Shown here: in pieces, positions 1 through 8,569 of the stretch
Layout of the letters: each line of letters opens with the position of its first letter
Numbering within the stretch: the first letter of the stretch is position 1
Virus record (IMG/VR): IMGVR_UViG_3300028558_000791
Location: 124,001 to 188,000 of that record
Source: a virus
DNA: 64,000 nt
Reading direction: 5' to 3' (one strand)
Program-made: the position numbers and the translations under genes
The notes under the pieces: model-generated
What the model was told of the DNA's origin: nothing
Database searches by the model: none
Seen by the model: the letters and a program-made list of their open reading frames with translations, nothing else

Positions 1-1
1 G

Positions 2-304
2 CCTGCTGCAATGGCTGATAAGCTCAGAATCATTGCTAGTGATGCTCGTATTAAAGAACACCAAACAATGTCTCAAAGCTTAACTGAACAAGTTAGATTC
101 AAGGCTTTTGCAGCCGCTAAACAAGGAAAAGTATCTCTTCATATCTGGTGTGGCAGCCAAAACATCTCAAAAGAAGCTGCCGAGATGGTCGCTCGTGAAT
201 TGGAACGAGACGGTTTCAAATGTACCATCAGCCATGAAATTACAGCCCATTATTCAAATACGGACTGTGATTCTGAAGACCTTTTATTTGTTAGTTGGGA
301 ATGA
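2..304 (+). CDS. Small hypothetical protein, 5' end outside the window
   Basis: The reading frame is open from the first complete codon to a TGA at 302-304. The first ATG is at 11, but no Shine-Dalgarno (SD) sequence precedes it, so the true start probably lies upstream of the window. The 97 visible residues are soluble and of mixed charge. They contain HIWCGSQN in the middle and a helix rich in Glu and Arg after it. No family is recognised. It ends 3 nt before the TrpRS start, so it is probably cotranscribed with it. Confidence 0.6.
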   Translation, partial: PAAMADKLRIIASDARIKEHQTMSQSLTEQVRFKAFAAAKQGKVSLHIWCGSQNISKEAAEMVARELERDGFKCTISHEITAHYSNTDCDSEDLLFVSWE

Positions 305-307
305 ATC

Positions 308-1270
308 ATGAAAATCCTGTCAGGCATACAGCCGTCAGGAACAATTCACATCGGAAACTATTTTGGAATGATCAAGCCACTGCTTGGTTTCCAAGACAAG
401 GGAGAAGTGTTTTGTTTCTTGGCGGATTACCATTCAATGACCTCATTGTTTGATGCAAAAGAACGTAAAGCAAATTCTATCGAAGCGGCCACTACTCTTT
501 TAGCTTGTGGTCTAGACCCCCTGAAGACAACCTTCTTCAAACAGTCAGACGTACCACAAGTAACTGAACTGGCCTGGATGCTGTCCACCGTAACTCCTAT
601 GGGATTACTAGAACGCTGTCATAGCTACAAAGATAAGACATCCAAAGGTATCTCGGCTAATCATGGGCTATTTGCTTATCCCGTATTGATGGCAGCAGAT
701 ATTCTCATCTACCAATCTAATCTTGTACCAGTTGGTAAAGATCAGATGCAGCACCTAGAAGTTGCCCGCGACATTGCTGTCAAGTTCAATACTGCTTATG
801 GAGATGTATTTACCCTGCCAGAACCATTCATTCAACAGCAAGTTGCTATTGTTCCGGGAACTGATGGCGGTAAGATGTCCAAAAGCCACGGCAATACACT
901 TGAAGTGTTTGGAGATGAGAAGCTTCTCAAAAAGAAGATAATGTCCATCACAATGGATAGTAGGTCTCCAACTGAGCCTAAACCTGACGCTAGCCAGAAT
1001 ACAGCTATTCAGTTGCTGAAATTGGTAGCTCCCGAAGATATTGCTTCTGATACAGAGACAAAGCTTAGGGAAGGTCAGCTTGGCTATGGTACGCTCAAGG
1101 GAATCCTGTTTGAGCATTGTACTAACTACTTTGCCAAACCACGTGAGTTGTACAACGATTTGAAGAATAACCAAGACTATGTTGAGGCTATTCTCGAAGA
1201 TGGGGCTGCTCGTGCAGCTTGTACAGCTCAATATACGATGAAGAACGTAAGGAAGGCTGTTGGTCTATGA
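308..1270 (+). CDS. trpS: Tryptophanyl-tRNA synthetase
   Basis: Class I aminoacyl-tRNA synthetase that charges tRNA-Trp. The 320 residues are slightly shorter than bacterial TrpRS (about 330). The HIGH signature appears as TIHIGNY at residues 12-18 and the KMSKS loop as GGKMSKSHGN at about 187-196; GKDQMQHLEVARDIA in the middle is typical of TrpRS. Both catalytic motifs are intact, so it is probably active. The ATG at 308 follows a GGGA stretch. It heads a run of overlapping genes that includes TyrRS. A phage TrpRS could secure Trp-tRNA during host shutdown, or charge a Trp-derived suppressor tRNA such as the one at 48924-48997; the latter is inference. Confidence 0.96.
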   Translation: MKILSGIQPSGTIHIGNYFGMIKPLLGFQDKGEVFCFLADYHSMTSLFDAKERKANSIEAATTLLACGLDPLKTTFFKQSDVPQVTELAWMLSTVTPMGLLERCHSYKDKTSKGISANHGLFAYPVLMAADILIYQSNLVPVGKDQMQHLEVARDIAVKFNTAYGDVFTLPEPFIQQQVAIVPGTDGGKMSKSHGNTLEVFGDEKLLKKKIMSITMDSRSPTEPKPDASQNTAIQLLKLVAPEDIASDTETKLREGQLGYGTLKGILFEHCTNYFAKPRELYNDLKNNQDYVEAILEDGAARAACTAQYTMKNVRKAVGL

Positions 1271-1461
1271 AGACTAAAGAATGGCTTCTAAATCGTAAAA
1301 GAGATTTGGAAGAAGAGCTTGAGGGTTACGACGAGCTAATAGAAGAGCTGAAAGAAGTTGAAAAAGCTCTTGCTGCTTTGGAACCCAAAAAGAAAAAGAC
1401 CGAGTGTAATGGATGCGCAAGTGGTTGTGATATCTGTCGCACTGGCCCTTACTACCGATGA
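1267..1461 (+). CDS. Small coiled-coil protein with C-terminal cysteine cluster
   Basis: A 64-residue protein whose ATG overlaps the TrpRS stop (ATGA). This start is preferred to an in-frame ATG at 1219 inside trpS because of the translational coupling. Residues 1-40 are a highly charged helix rich in Glu, Lys and Leu, probably a coiled coil. The C terminus carries CNGC-x3-CDIC, a possible zinc-binding knuckle. No family is recognised. Confidence 0.7.
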   Translation: MKTKEWLLNRKRDLEEELEGYDELIEELKEVEKALAALEPKKKKTECNGCASGCDICRTGPYYR

Positions 1462-1688
1462 AGGATATCATGTCAGATCAGGACGATGAAGATTTGAGGT
1501 TGCGTGATAAACTGGCAGCGGCTGCCCTTCCAGCTCTCATTCAGAGGTATAACGATAAAGTTGATAGTAAATGGATTGTAGATGGTGAGGTAACAGAACG
1601 ATTTGGTTATGATGCAGATCAGATAGCTATCTTGGCGTATAAGATAGCTGATGCGATGCGTAAAGCTAGATTACAAGCTTTTACTTGA
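1458..1688 (+). CDS. Conserved phage hypothetical protein
   Basis: A 76-residue protein overlapping the previous gene by ATGA; MSDQDD at 1470 is an alternative start. The pattern LRDKLAAAALPALIQ near the N terminus and AILAYKIADAMRKAR near the C terminus resembles a widespread family of small phage proteins of unknown function. It lies in the synthetase operon. Confidence 0.7.
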   Translation: MKDIMSDQDDEDLRLRDKLAAAALPALIQRYNDKVDSKWIVDGEVTERFGYDADQIAILAYKIADAMRKARLQAFT

Positions 1689-1696
1689 GAAAAACA

Positions 1697-2902
1697 ATGA
1701 AAACATTTGAAGACTTGGAACAACGTGGTCTAATTAAACAGACAACTAACACAGAGAAGTTACGTGAACTACTCAACTCAAATGTTCCAGTCACGTTTTA
1801 CATTGGGTTCGATCCGACCGCTGACAGTTTGCATGTAGGACATCTACTGCAAATTGTTACGGCCAAACGTTTAGCTGATGCGGGCCATCGCCCCATCATG
1901 CTAATCGGCGGGGCTACCGCATTGATCGGTGATCCCACCGGGAAGTCTGAAATGCGCAAGATGCTTTCTCACTCTGACATTAGAGTGAATGGTGAAGCTA
2001 TTGCTGGGCAGATTCAGCAGATAATGGGAAAAGATGTTGAAATCATTTCCAACATGTCATGGTTTGACGATGCAGATTTCCTAACTGTGTTACGCACCAT
2101 TGGTCCATTCTTTTCCGTCAATGAAATGTTACGTGCGGATTGTTTCAAGAGCCGCATGGAACATGGACTCTCTTTTCTAGAGTTCAACTACATGATTATG
2201 CAGGCGCAAGACTTTCGCATGCTTCATCTTGAAGAGGGTTGTGCCCTTCAGATTGGCGGAGATGATCAGTGGTCTAACATGTTAGCCGGCATTCATTTGA
2301 TCCATAAGAAGCATGGGCAAGAAGTATTTGGCCTAACGCTTCCTCTGTTGGTCAATTCAGATGGAACTAAAATGGGAAAGACTGAAAAAGGGGCGGTCTG
2401 GCTTGACCCAGAGAAAACTTCTCCATTTGATTTCTTTCAGTTCTGGCGTAATATTGAAGATGACAAAGTCAAGCAGTGTATCAACTTTTTTACGCATGAA
2501 GTTAATTCAGAGGGTTCTATTCTGTTAAACATCAATCAGCACAAAAAGTTTCTAGCTTTCGAAGTTACGAAACTTGTTCACGGCGAATCGGCAGCACAGC
2601 AAGCGCTCGAACAGGCGGAAGCCTTGTTCGAGAAACGAGACACCTCTGAATTGGAAGCAACGCCGATTCTAGAAGGAACTCACATCCTTGAAGCGATAAT
2701 CAAATGCGGCTTTGCGAAATCTCGCACTGAAGCAAGAAATTTGATTCTCAACAAAGGTATTACAGTTAACCAAGAAGTGCTAACTGATCCAACTATCATT
2801 GTCTCTAAAACTAATTTTGGAAACGAATTGATAATTCGAAAAGGTAAAAAGCATTTCTCTCGCTTGCTTATTGAGGATAAATGCCTAGACCAGAATCTGT
2901 AA
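1697..2902 (+). CDS. tyrS: Tyrosyl-tRNA synthetase
   Basis: Class I synthetase that charges tRNA-Tyr. With the ATG at 1697 it has 401 residues, against about 420 in bacteria; a TTG at 1685 is the less likely upstream start. The HIGH motif is LHVGHL at 45-50 and the KMSKS equivalent is KMGKTEKGAVW at 225-235. The C-terminal 65 residues are an S4 RNA-binding domain (CGFAKSRTEARNLI). All catalytic elements appear intact. The 3' end overlaps the next gene by 22 bp. With TrpRS two genes upstream, it forms a phage-borne charging pair. Confidence 0.96.
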   Translation: MKTFEDLEQRGLIKQTTNTEKLRELLNSNVPVTFYIGFDPTADSLHVGHLLQIVTAKRLADAGHRPIMLIGGATALIGDPTGKSEMRKMLSHSDIRVNGEAIAGQIQQIMGKDVEIISNMSWFDDADFLTVLRTIGPFFSVNEMLRADCFKSRMEHGLSFLEFNYMIMQAQDFRMLHLEEGCALQIGGDDQWSNMLAGIHLIHKKHGQEVFGLTLPLLVNSDGTKMGKTEKGAVWLDPEKTSPFDFFQFWRNIEDDKVKQCINFFTHEVNSEGSILLNINQHKKFLAFEVTKLVHGESAAQQALEQAEALFEKRDTSELEATPILEGTHILEAIIKCGFAKSRTEARNLILNKGITVNQEVLTDPTIIVSKTNFGNELIIRKGKKHFSRLLIEDKCLDQNL

Positions 2903-3192
2903 CTAACGAAGACCTAGCTAAATGGTCAGAGAAAATTGATAACGACCCGCTCATCTCCGAGGGCTTAGCCCAGAACCCAATCGTTCGAGAGGTTTGCTAT
3001 GCGGGACAATGGTTAGCTGACAAGCTAACGGAACTGGACTGCCCAGATCATTTGATTGGTAGGATGATGTATACGGCAGCTCAGATTTCCTTTGGAAGAA
3101 AAGACACATGGGAAATTCATATCGATATGCTTTATCGTTTCATCGATGGCACATTGGAATTCGAAATGGAACCTGAGGAAAATCTTAACTAA
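2881..3192 (+). CDS. Hypothetical protein
   Basis: A 103-residue acidic protein starting inside the 3' end of tyrS after a good SD (TTGAGGATAAATG). It is probably helical and has no transmembrane segment or recognisable domain. It is translationally coupled to tyrS upstream and to the next gene, whose ATG overlaps its stop codon. Confidence 0.7.
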   Translation: MPRPESVTNEDLAKWSEKIDNDPLISEGLAQNPIVREVCYAGQWLADKLTELDCPDHLIGRMMYTAAQISFGRKDTWEIHIDMLYRFIDGTLEFEMEPEENLN

Positions 3193-3566
3193 TGCTTCAT
3201 GAATTGATAGACAGAGATGAACCGCAATGCCTCTACTGTAATTCCGCGGTCAATCTGACTCTCAGTCTCAAAAGTGAATGGCTTCCCAATACTTCTCTAA
3301 AAGTAGACAATGAAGTCATGTCTTGTAGCAAATGTAAAGAAGTATTTGAGATACACTCTATCCAGGGTGGAGATGGTAACACAGAGTATACTGGAATGAC
3401 CTTTACATGTAAGGGCTATCGAGTATTTAATAACTACATTGAATCTTACTTTGACATCAGTGATGCTAAAGGAAAACATATTGTGGCTATTCCATTTTTT
3501 GAACCGGACTTCTCTGATAGGGATAAATTGTACGAGAAGCTAAAAACATATCTTATATTTTCTTGA
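3192..3566 (+). CDS. Zinc-ribbon-like hypothetical protein
   Basis: A 124-residue protein beginning in a TAATG overlap with the previous gene. Two CxxC pairs, CLYC at 14-17 and CSKC at about 45-48, suggest a structural zinc ribbon in the N-terminal half; the rest is predicted beta-rich. It is the last gene of the synthetase run. No specific family is recognised. Confidence 0.7.
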   Translation: MLHELIDRDEPQCLYCNSAVNLTLSLKSEWLPNTSLKVDNEVMSCSKCKEVFEIHSIQGGDGNTEYTGMTFTCKGYRVFNNYIESYFDISDAKGKHIVAIPFFEPDFSDRDKLYEKLKTYLIFS

Positions 3567-3572
3567 ATTGTG

Positions 3573-3605
3573 TCGCTTAGTGTGGGACCCGCGAATCTTT
3601 TTATT
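3573..3605 (+). terminator. Possible weak terminator
   Basis: TCGC and GCGA arms with a GGGACCC inner palindrome are followed by ATCTTTTTATTT. The stem is short, so this is a tentative end for the operon that finishes at 3566. Confidence 0.3.
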
Positions 3606-3615
3606 TATGCTACGG

Positions 3616-3643
3616 TTGACTCTAATCTTAGCATGACTAGATT
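3616..3643 (+). promoter_or_regulatory. Sigma70-like promoter for moxR/VWA operon
   Basis: TTGACT at 3616-3621 and TAGATT at 3638-3643 are separated by 16 bp, upstream of the SD AAGGA and the ATG at 3680. TATAGT at 3645-3650 is an alternative -10 with a much longer spacer. Confidence 0.5.
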
Positions 3644-3679
3644 GTATAGTGATCCCTTTATTGTAAGGAAAGAAAAAGC

Positions 3680-4810
3680 ATGCCTACTCAACAGCCGCAA
3701 CAAATGGCCACATCAGATTTCAATCTGCAGAAACTAAATACCAAAGAACTTTCGGAGCATACTTCCGCTACCATTCAGATGGGTGGCAACATTGCTGTGT
3801 TTGGCCGTCGTGGAACGGGCAAGACCGAAATCTCCAAAGCAGAGATTAAGAAGCTGGACTTCAAAGAAGTCTACTTGAATCTCTCCGTTATGGAGCGAGT
3901 CGACATGGGAGGTTATCCTGATGTCATGGCTCCCGCAAGAAAGAGCGATTACGTCAACTTCTTGATGCCAAAGTTCTATGAAGAGATGATTGATGGTAAG
4001 CAAGGCGTAGTTGCTTTGCTGGACGAAGTAGATAAGGCTGACCCAAGTCTTTGGGCACCTTTGCTTGAGTTCACTCAGTTTAGAACTATCAACGGTAGGC
4101 CGTTGCCAAACTTACACGCCATCATTATGACGGGTAACCTTATCTCTGAGGGTGGCGCTCGTCCTAGCTTGCCATTGCTGGATAGAACTGAAAAGTTCTT
4201 GGTTGAAGCTGACGCTGCCTCTTGGTTAGATTGGGCCGGTAAGTCTGGTCGCATTCACCCATCTGTCACTGCGTATATTCACGACCACTCTAGAGATTTG
4301 TTCGGAGCGGTTGACCCAGAAGAAAGATATGCTGACCCATCCCCTCGTGGTTGGGACCGAGCCTCTCAGATTCTCTTTGCTGGAGAAGGTCATGGATGGA
4401 ACCCATATCTCCTCAACAAGAAGGTGTCTGGTTGCGTTGGTAAAGATGCTGGCATCAAGTACTCTAACTACTATGAGCACTACATGGAACTAGTTCCAAT
4501 GGTTGAAGCCATCTATGCTGGTCAAGACGTGTCCGCTAAGTATAGCTCACTTGAGCCAACCAAGAAGTTGGTTGCTTGTATGATTACCTGCACCCGCTTG
4601 GCCAATCAGTTGGACCATGTGGAAGTTGGTGGTGAATTGCCTCCTGCCATCAAGCATGTTGGTAAGTTCTTACACAAGGTCTCTCATGAGAATGTTTTGG
4701 TTGCCGTTCGCAGCCAGGTTCAGATTGAGCGTCTGGTGAAGTTCAATTTGGATGAGCATCCTGATTGGAGTCAGGTTCTTGGCAGAATCAATAAGGAAGT
4801 TGATCAGTAA
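3680..4810 (+). CDS. MoxR-type AAA+ ATPase (first copy)
   Basis: A 376-residue AAA+ ATPase of the MoxR/CobS type. Walker A is GRRGTGKTE (42-50), Walker B is VVALLDEVDKA (109-119), the sensor 1 region is IIMTGN, and LLDRTEKF carries a probable arginine finger. Such ATPases act as hexameric chaperones that work with a VWA-domain partner, as in CobS/CobT or RavA/ViaA. The next gene encodes exactly such a partner, so the pair is very likely one machine. Its target is unknown. A second homologue lies at 18830-19936 with the same motif layout. Confidence 0.9.
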   Translation: MPTQQPQQMATSDFNLQKLNTKELSEHTSATIQMGGNIAVFGRRGTGKTEISKAEIKKLDFKEVYLNLSVMERVDMGGYPDVMAPARKSDYVNFLMPKFYEEMIDGKQGVVALLDEVDKADPSLWAPLLEFTQFRTINGRPLPNLHAIIMTGNLISEGGARPSLPLLDRTEKFLVEADAASWLDWAGKSGRIHPSVTAYIHDHSRDLFGAVDPEERYADPSPRGWDRASQILFAGEGHGWNPYLLNKKVSGCVGKDAGIKYSNYYEHYMELVPMVEAIYAGQDVSAKYSSLEPTKKLVACMITCTRLANQLDHVEVGGELPPAIKHVGKFLHKVSHENVLVAVRSQVQIERLVKFNLDEHPDWSQVLGRINKEVDQ

Positions 4811-4848
4811 TCCTTATTCGCCAAGATATATGATCTAATGGAGTCTCA

Positions 4849-6639
4849 ATGAAATTTAGCAAAGTAATAGGGAAAATTGATCCCAAATTAGTATCTCAGG
4901 CAGAAGATAAACTGTCCAAGGTATTCCTAGAGTTAGCCGTTAGGTATGACAATGAACATGTCGCAACCGGTATGGGTGGAGATCCTTTAATCTTTAGCCT
5001 TATGTATCCGGTTGAGCACATCTGTACTTTGAACATTCCAACAGCCGCAACTGATGGTAAGAGATACTATTGGAATCCCAGATTCATTCTCAAGCATTCC
5101 CAAAGAGGCTTGAGAATAGTTTGCGCCCATGAAGCGTGGCACGCTATCTATATGCATCCATCTCGTAGGGGCTCCAGAAATCCAAAGCTTTGGAATATTG
5201 CCGTAGACTATATCGTTAATGGTACAGTTATGGAAGACTTCAAGGCCCGTCGTAAAGATGCTGCTGGTGAGTTTACGAAACATCTAGGGCGCTTCATGCC
5301 TTTTGATACCTTCTGTGAACTTGTCAAGAATCCTTATGCAAAGATTGCTGGATTCGAAGACATCAATTTTGGTGTCCAAGATCCGAATGCCAACACTCCA
5401 GACGTAACTTTTAAAGCTCCGAATGAAGATCGTGAGCTAACTCCGGAAGAACAAAAGGCTTTGGAGAAGCGTGAGAAAGGTGTACGATTCTATTATGCTG
5501 ACCCTAACCTCGATGAGGATATGAAGAAGCCTGAGAAAATCTACGACATCCTTTACAATCTCCTTCCTAAATGCTCCAAATGTGGACGCCTTGGCGTTTA
5601 TCACAAGCCTGGCTCCAAGAAGGGCCAGAAGGGTCAAAAGTCTCAACAGGGACAGCAGGGACAGCAAGGTCAGAATGGACAACAAGGACAGTCTGGGCAA
5701 TCTGGTCAACAAGGTCAAGGAAATGGTCAAAGCCAGCCAGGTCAAGGTTCTGGTCAAGGACAGCCGAGCGATCAGCATGAACACGGAGATGGACAGCAAT
5801 GTGGCTGCCCGGACCATGGACATGGTAATCAGCCTGGTGATGGACAAGGACAGGGACAAGGATCTGGTTCTGGTGGTTCTCAAACACAGGGACAAGGATC
5901 TGAAGATGGACCTTGTGATGAATGTGGTGGTGGACAAGATATCTTTGGACTAGGTGGTACGGTAGACGATCACATGGATTCGGAAGAGTCTGAAGAAAAA
6001 TTGGCCAAGAGAATCTCTGATGCTATGGAAGCTGCCAGGAAAATGGCAGGACATGTTCCGGCTGCATTGGAAGACGAACTTGGTAAGCTAACCGCTCCCA
6101 AAGTAACTTGGCAGGATATTATCCGCACTCGTCTATTGAAGGCTAGGGCTGGTAACGGTCGCAATGATTGGACTCGTTTCAAGACTCGTCCAATGTTCTC
6201 TGGGCTAATGATTCCTAAGAGAAGGAACTTCTACGCTCACTTCGGCTGCTTGGTTGACACCAGCGGTTCTATGAGTAAGGATGACATGGCTTTCGGTCTG
6301 TCGCAACTTATCGCATTGGATGAGCGCTCTGAAGGTACTATCGTGCCGGCTGACGCTACAATCTATTGGGATAAGGCTGTCAAGATTAAAAAATGCGATC
6401 CTGAAGAGATCAAGAAGTTCGTGCCAGTTGGTCGCGGTGGAACTATGTTTGCCGACTTTTTTGATCAGTATGAGAAGAATATTGGTCACTGTGACTTTCT
6501 AATTGTTATCACAGACGGATTCTTATTGGATACTGACATCGCCAACATGAAACACCCAGGCGTAGATGTCATCTGGTTGATTACTAGTGGAAGCGCTTTC
6601 AATCCTCCATTTGGTCGAGCCTTCGATTTACGTGCATAA
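4849..6639 (+). CDS. VWA-domain protein with HExxH-type N-terminal domain
   Basis: A 596-residue partner of the MoxR ATPase. Residues 1-190 resemble the metallopeptidase-like N domain found in VWA proteins of the DUF2201 type, with HEAWHAI at 94-100 providing an HExxH motif. Residues about 250-370 are a low-complexity tract rich in Gly, Gln and Ser, interspersed with Cys and His. The C-terminal VWA domain has an intact MIDAS (LVDTSGSMS) and GGT, ITDG elements. The SD GGAGTC precedes the ATG. The next gene overlaps its stop codon. Function is inferred as metal-dependent protein remodelling; the substrate is unknown. Confidence 0.88.
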   Translation: MKFSKVIGKIDPKLVSQAEDKLSKVFLELAVRYDNEHVATGMGGDPLIFSLMYPVEHICTLNIPTAATDGKRYYWNPRFILKHSQRGLRIVCAHEAWHAIYMHPSRRGSRNPKLWNIAVDYIVNGTVMEDFKARRKDAAGEFTKHLGRFMPFDTFCELVKNPYAKIAGFEDINFGVQDPNANTPDVTFKAPNEDRELTPEEQKALEKREKGVRFYYADPNLDEDMKKPEKIYDILYNLLPKCSKCGRLGVYHKPGSKKGQKGQKSQQGQQGQQGQNGQQGQSGQSGQQGQGNGQSQPGQGSGQGQPSDQHEHGDGQQCGCPDHGHGNQPGDGQGQGQGSGSGGSQTQGQGSEDGPCDECGGGQDIFGLGGTVDDHMDSEESEEKLAKRISDAMEAARKMAGHVPAALEDELGKLTAPKVTWQDIIRTRLLKARAGNGRNDWTRFKTRPMFSGLMIPKRRNFYAHFGCLVDTSGSMSKDDMAFGLSQLIALDERSEGTIVPADATIYWDKAVKIKKCDPEEIKKFVPVGRGGTMFADFFDQYEKNIGHCDFLIVITDGFLLDTDIANMKHPGVDVIWLITSGSAFNPPFGRAFDLRA

Positions 6640-7133
6640 TGAACGAGAAAGATTGCATATTTGGCTGCGACCATGAAAGGCACAAACCTTATCATGAGAA
6701 GTTTGATCGCGCTCAGGAAGGTAATACCGAGCGCCAGTATTACTGGAACGTAGCCAAATATGTTTTAGACTCCAAGCTTTCCCCTTCTGATGGGGATGAC
6801 TTAGAGCTTTTTGAAGATGCTATCTTTGATAGCCCTTGGGGACGGGTTCATATTTATTTCTACGAGTGGTTGTTCCAAAACTATTACAAATCTCAACCAG
6901 AAGTAGTTGTTCAGATTTTTACTAGATACTTAGAGTATTTAGGGAAGATATCAATGCTATTTGTAGATGATGCATTTAGTTTCATCTTTAAGCGAGAAGA
7001 TTACAAACTGATTGAAAAGCTATTAGCGATAATGCCTTTGACTACCAAGTTGCAATTCATTAAGACCTCAGAGAAATACCCTAAGGCGATACAGTCAGTT
7101 CCCAAATTGAAGTTGTACAACTTATTCTCGTGA
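6639..7133 (+). CDS. Hypothetical protein cotranscribed with MoxR-VWA
   Basis: A 164-residue protein starting in a TAATG overlap with the VWA gene. The N terminus contains CIFGCDHERH, a possible metal site; the remainder looks alpha-helical. Its C terminus (YPKAIQSVPKLKLYNLF) has a Pro-x-hydrophobic-Lys-x-hydrophobic tail reminiscent of the tails of the helical proteins at 13054 and 17858. It may be a substrate or adaptor of the MoxR-VWA pair; this is inference from position only. Confidence 0.7.
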   Translation: MNEKDCIFGCDHERHKPYHEKFDRAQEGNTERQYYWNVAKYVLDSKLSPSDGDDLELFEDAIFDSPWGRVHIYFYEWLFQNYYKSQPEVVVQIFTRYLEYLGKISMLFVDDAFSFIFKREDYKLIEKLLAIMPLTTKLQFIKTSEKYPKAIQSVPKLKLYNLFS

Positions 7134-7140
7134 CGCGCCC

Positions 7141-7169
7141 TTGACAGGCGTTTCGCGCATGCTTATCTT
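7141..7169 (+). promoter_or_regulatory. Sigma70-like promoter
   Basis: Perfect -35 TTGACA at 7141-7146, a 17-bp spacer, then TATCTT at 7164-7169. Confidence 0.6.
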
Positions 7170-7202
7170 GAGGGTAGGCTGAGATGTGTTATATTCATTA
7201 GT
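7168..7202 (+). promoter_or_regulatory. TATATT box predicting a leaderless start
   Basis: TTGAGG (7168-7173), a 16-bp spacer and TATATT (7190-7195) are followed by exactly 7 nt and then the GTG at 7203. No SD is present. A transcript starting at the usual distance from the -10 would begin at or next to the start codon. Confidence 0.5.
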
Positions 7203-7673
7203 GTGAATAACGTAATCTTCATCGAGTTTTACAGCAAACAAAACTTTCCGCCTGGCAAATGGTTGAATGAACCTGATCTTTGTTTTTGGGACCATGGACT
7301 GCCCTGTTTAGCAATTCGAGATATGGGGATGGGTGTATGGAAGGGATTCGTAGCAGTAGATGAGGGTCATCTTCTTTACGGCAAGCCTGTTGATGAAATA
7401 ATTAAGCACCCCGCAATGATGGATGCTTTTCTATCTGTGTACGGCGGCTTTAGCGGAGCGGGACGCTTACCTGTTAAGTATAAAGAGTTTGCTAAGAATT
7501 ATTGGTGGATTGGTATTGAAACTTCACAAGGTGGAGACTTGATGCCTTTACTGAAGCTAGATAATAGTGATCCCAATATGGCTAAAATGATATCAACGCA
7601 GACCTATAAAGACTTTTCGTTTATTCGAAAAGAAACTAACAAGTTGGCGAAATTGATATCGAAACTAAAATGA
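7203..7673 (+). CDS. Hypothetical protein with GTG start
   Basis: A 156-residue protein. The GTG at 7203 is the start; no SD precedes it, but a TATATT box lies 7 nt upstream. It is Trp- and Gly-rich (FWDHGLPCLAIRDMGMGVWKGF), without membrane segments or known motifs, and probably a single globular domain. It is followed directly by small genes. Confidence 0.75.
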   Translation: MNNVIFIEFYSKQNFPPGKWLNEPDLCFWDHGLPCLAIRDMGMGVWKGFVAVDEGHLLYGKPVDEIIKHPAMMDAFLSVYGGFSGAGRLPVKYKEFAKNYWWIGIETSQGGDLMPLLKLDNSDPNMAKMISTQTYKDFSFIRKETNKLAKLISKLK

Positions 7674-7753
7674 CCATGACTGGATTTATGATAATAGATG
7701 TCCTTCTAACGATTGGACTCTTCTGTAATTTGTGCAAAGATACCTATCGGTGA
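7670..7753 (+). CDS. Possible 27-residue membrane microprotein
   Basis: The ATG overlaps the previous stop as ATGA. The product (MTMTGFMIIDVLLTIGLFCN at its start) is one hydrophobic segment with a short Cys- and Lys-containing tail. The coupling and the sound hydrophobic profile favour a real gene, but its length makes chance occurrence possible. Confidence 0.35.
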   Translation: MTMTGFMIIDVLLTIGLFCNLCKDTYR

Positions 7754-7757
7754 TTTA

Positions 7758-8066
7758 ATGAGTAAGACACCTGTGACTGGTGCCACCCCGCGCTATCGAA
7801 TTGAGAGCGTGAAGGGACAATATTTTGATGTGTTCGCTAAAAAAGCCAACGCTATCAAAGCCGCCATCGGTATGGCAGTAGAATACCCTGGCCAAACATT
7901 TCTTGTTGTCAAAACGACCTTGCTCAAGCAAAAGGTCGTTTTTCGTTTCAAAGTTGAAACGGAATTCCAATTCGATGACTTGCAAGATGTTTATCGTGGG
8001 ATCATTGAAGTTTACCAACAGAAGCTAGATAAAACTAAGTATTGGAGAAAGCCAGATGTTACTTGA
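7758..8066 (+). CDS. Hypothetical protein
   Basis: A 102-residue basic, beta-rich protein. The ATG at 7758 follows GGTGAT, and is preferred to a TTG at 7713. It contains YRIESVKGQYFDVFAKKANA near the N terminus. It overlaps the next gene by 11 nt. No family is recognised. Confidence 0.7.
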   Translation: MSKTPVTGATPRYRIESVKGQYFDVFAKKANAIKAAIGMAVEYPGQTFLVVKTTLLKQKVVFRFKVETEFQFDDLQDVYRGIIEVYQQKLDKTKYWRKPDVT

Positions 8067-8547
8067 GATTGCCTTGATGGGCGGATTGCTTTCCATCCTA
8101 GTGTTCATCCATTTCTTTGTGGACTGGATTTTCCAGTCTCATGCAGAGGCTATGGTCAAACACAACAACCCCAAGATCCGCGCCAAACATTGCGCAATCT
8201 ATACGGTAGGCTTCCTCCCATTCATCGCCCTCTTCCACCTTAGCTGGGTGGAGTGGCTCGTGGCCCTCAACATTCTGTTCTGGTCTCACTTCGGTGAGGA
8301 TACCTACGTTCCAGTCTTCCTGTGGGCAAAATACATTCGTAAGCCACCGGAGATGACTGAACCTCGTAAACAGACTGGTATCGACGGATACGTTAGCATT
8401 CTTCCACCTGACCCTAAAGCAGGGTTTGTTGATTTCATTCAAACCCCAATGGGCAAGATTCTAATGATTGCCATTGACCAAATCATCCATATCTGTTTCC
8501 TTCTTCCTATTGCCTGGATGCTGATGCTCCATGTAATTGAGCAATGA
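8056..8547 (+). CDS. DUF3307-like membrane protein
   Basis: A 163-residue membrane protein with about four hydrophobic segments: at the N terminus, around 50-65, around 68-80, and at the C terminus. HFFVDWIFQSHAEA followed by RAKHCAIYTVGFL resembles DUF3307, whose members have a conserved H..D and a later H in membrane helices. Function is unknown. It sits immediately before the rIIA homologue, which also acts at the membrane in T4. Confidence 0.7.
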   Translation: MLLEIALMGGLLSILVFIHFFVDWIFQSHAEAMVKHNNPKIRAKHCAIYTVGFLPFIALFHLSWVEWLVALNILFWSHFGEDTYVPVFLWAKYIRKPPEMTEPRKQTGIDGYVSILPPDPKAGFVDFIQTPMGKILMIAIDQIIHICFLLPIAWMLMLHVIEQ

Positions 8548-8569
8548 CTAACCTGAGAGGCACTAACTA

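Noticed and set aside
5437-5937. Long minus-strand frames of Leu, Ser and Thr repeats
   Set aside because: They are reverse shadows of the Gly/Gln-rich tract of the VWA gene.
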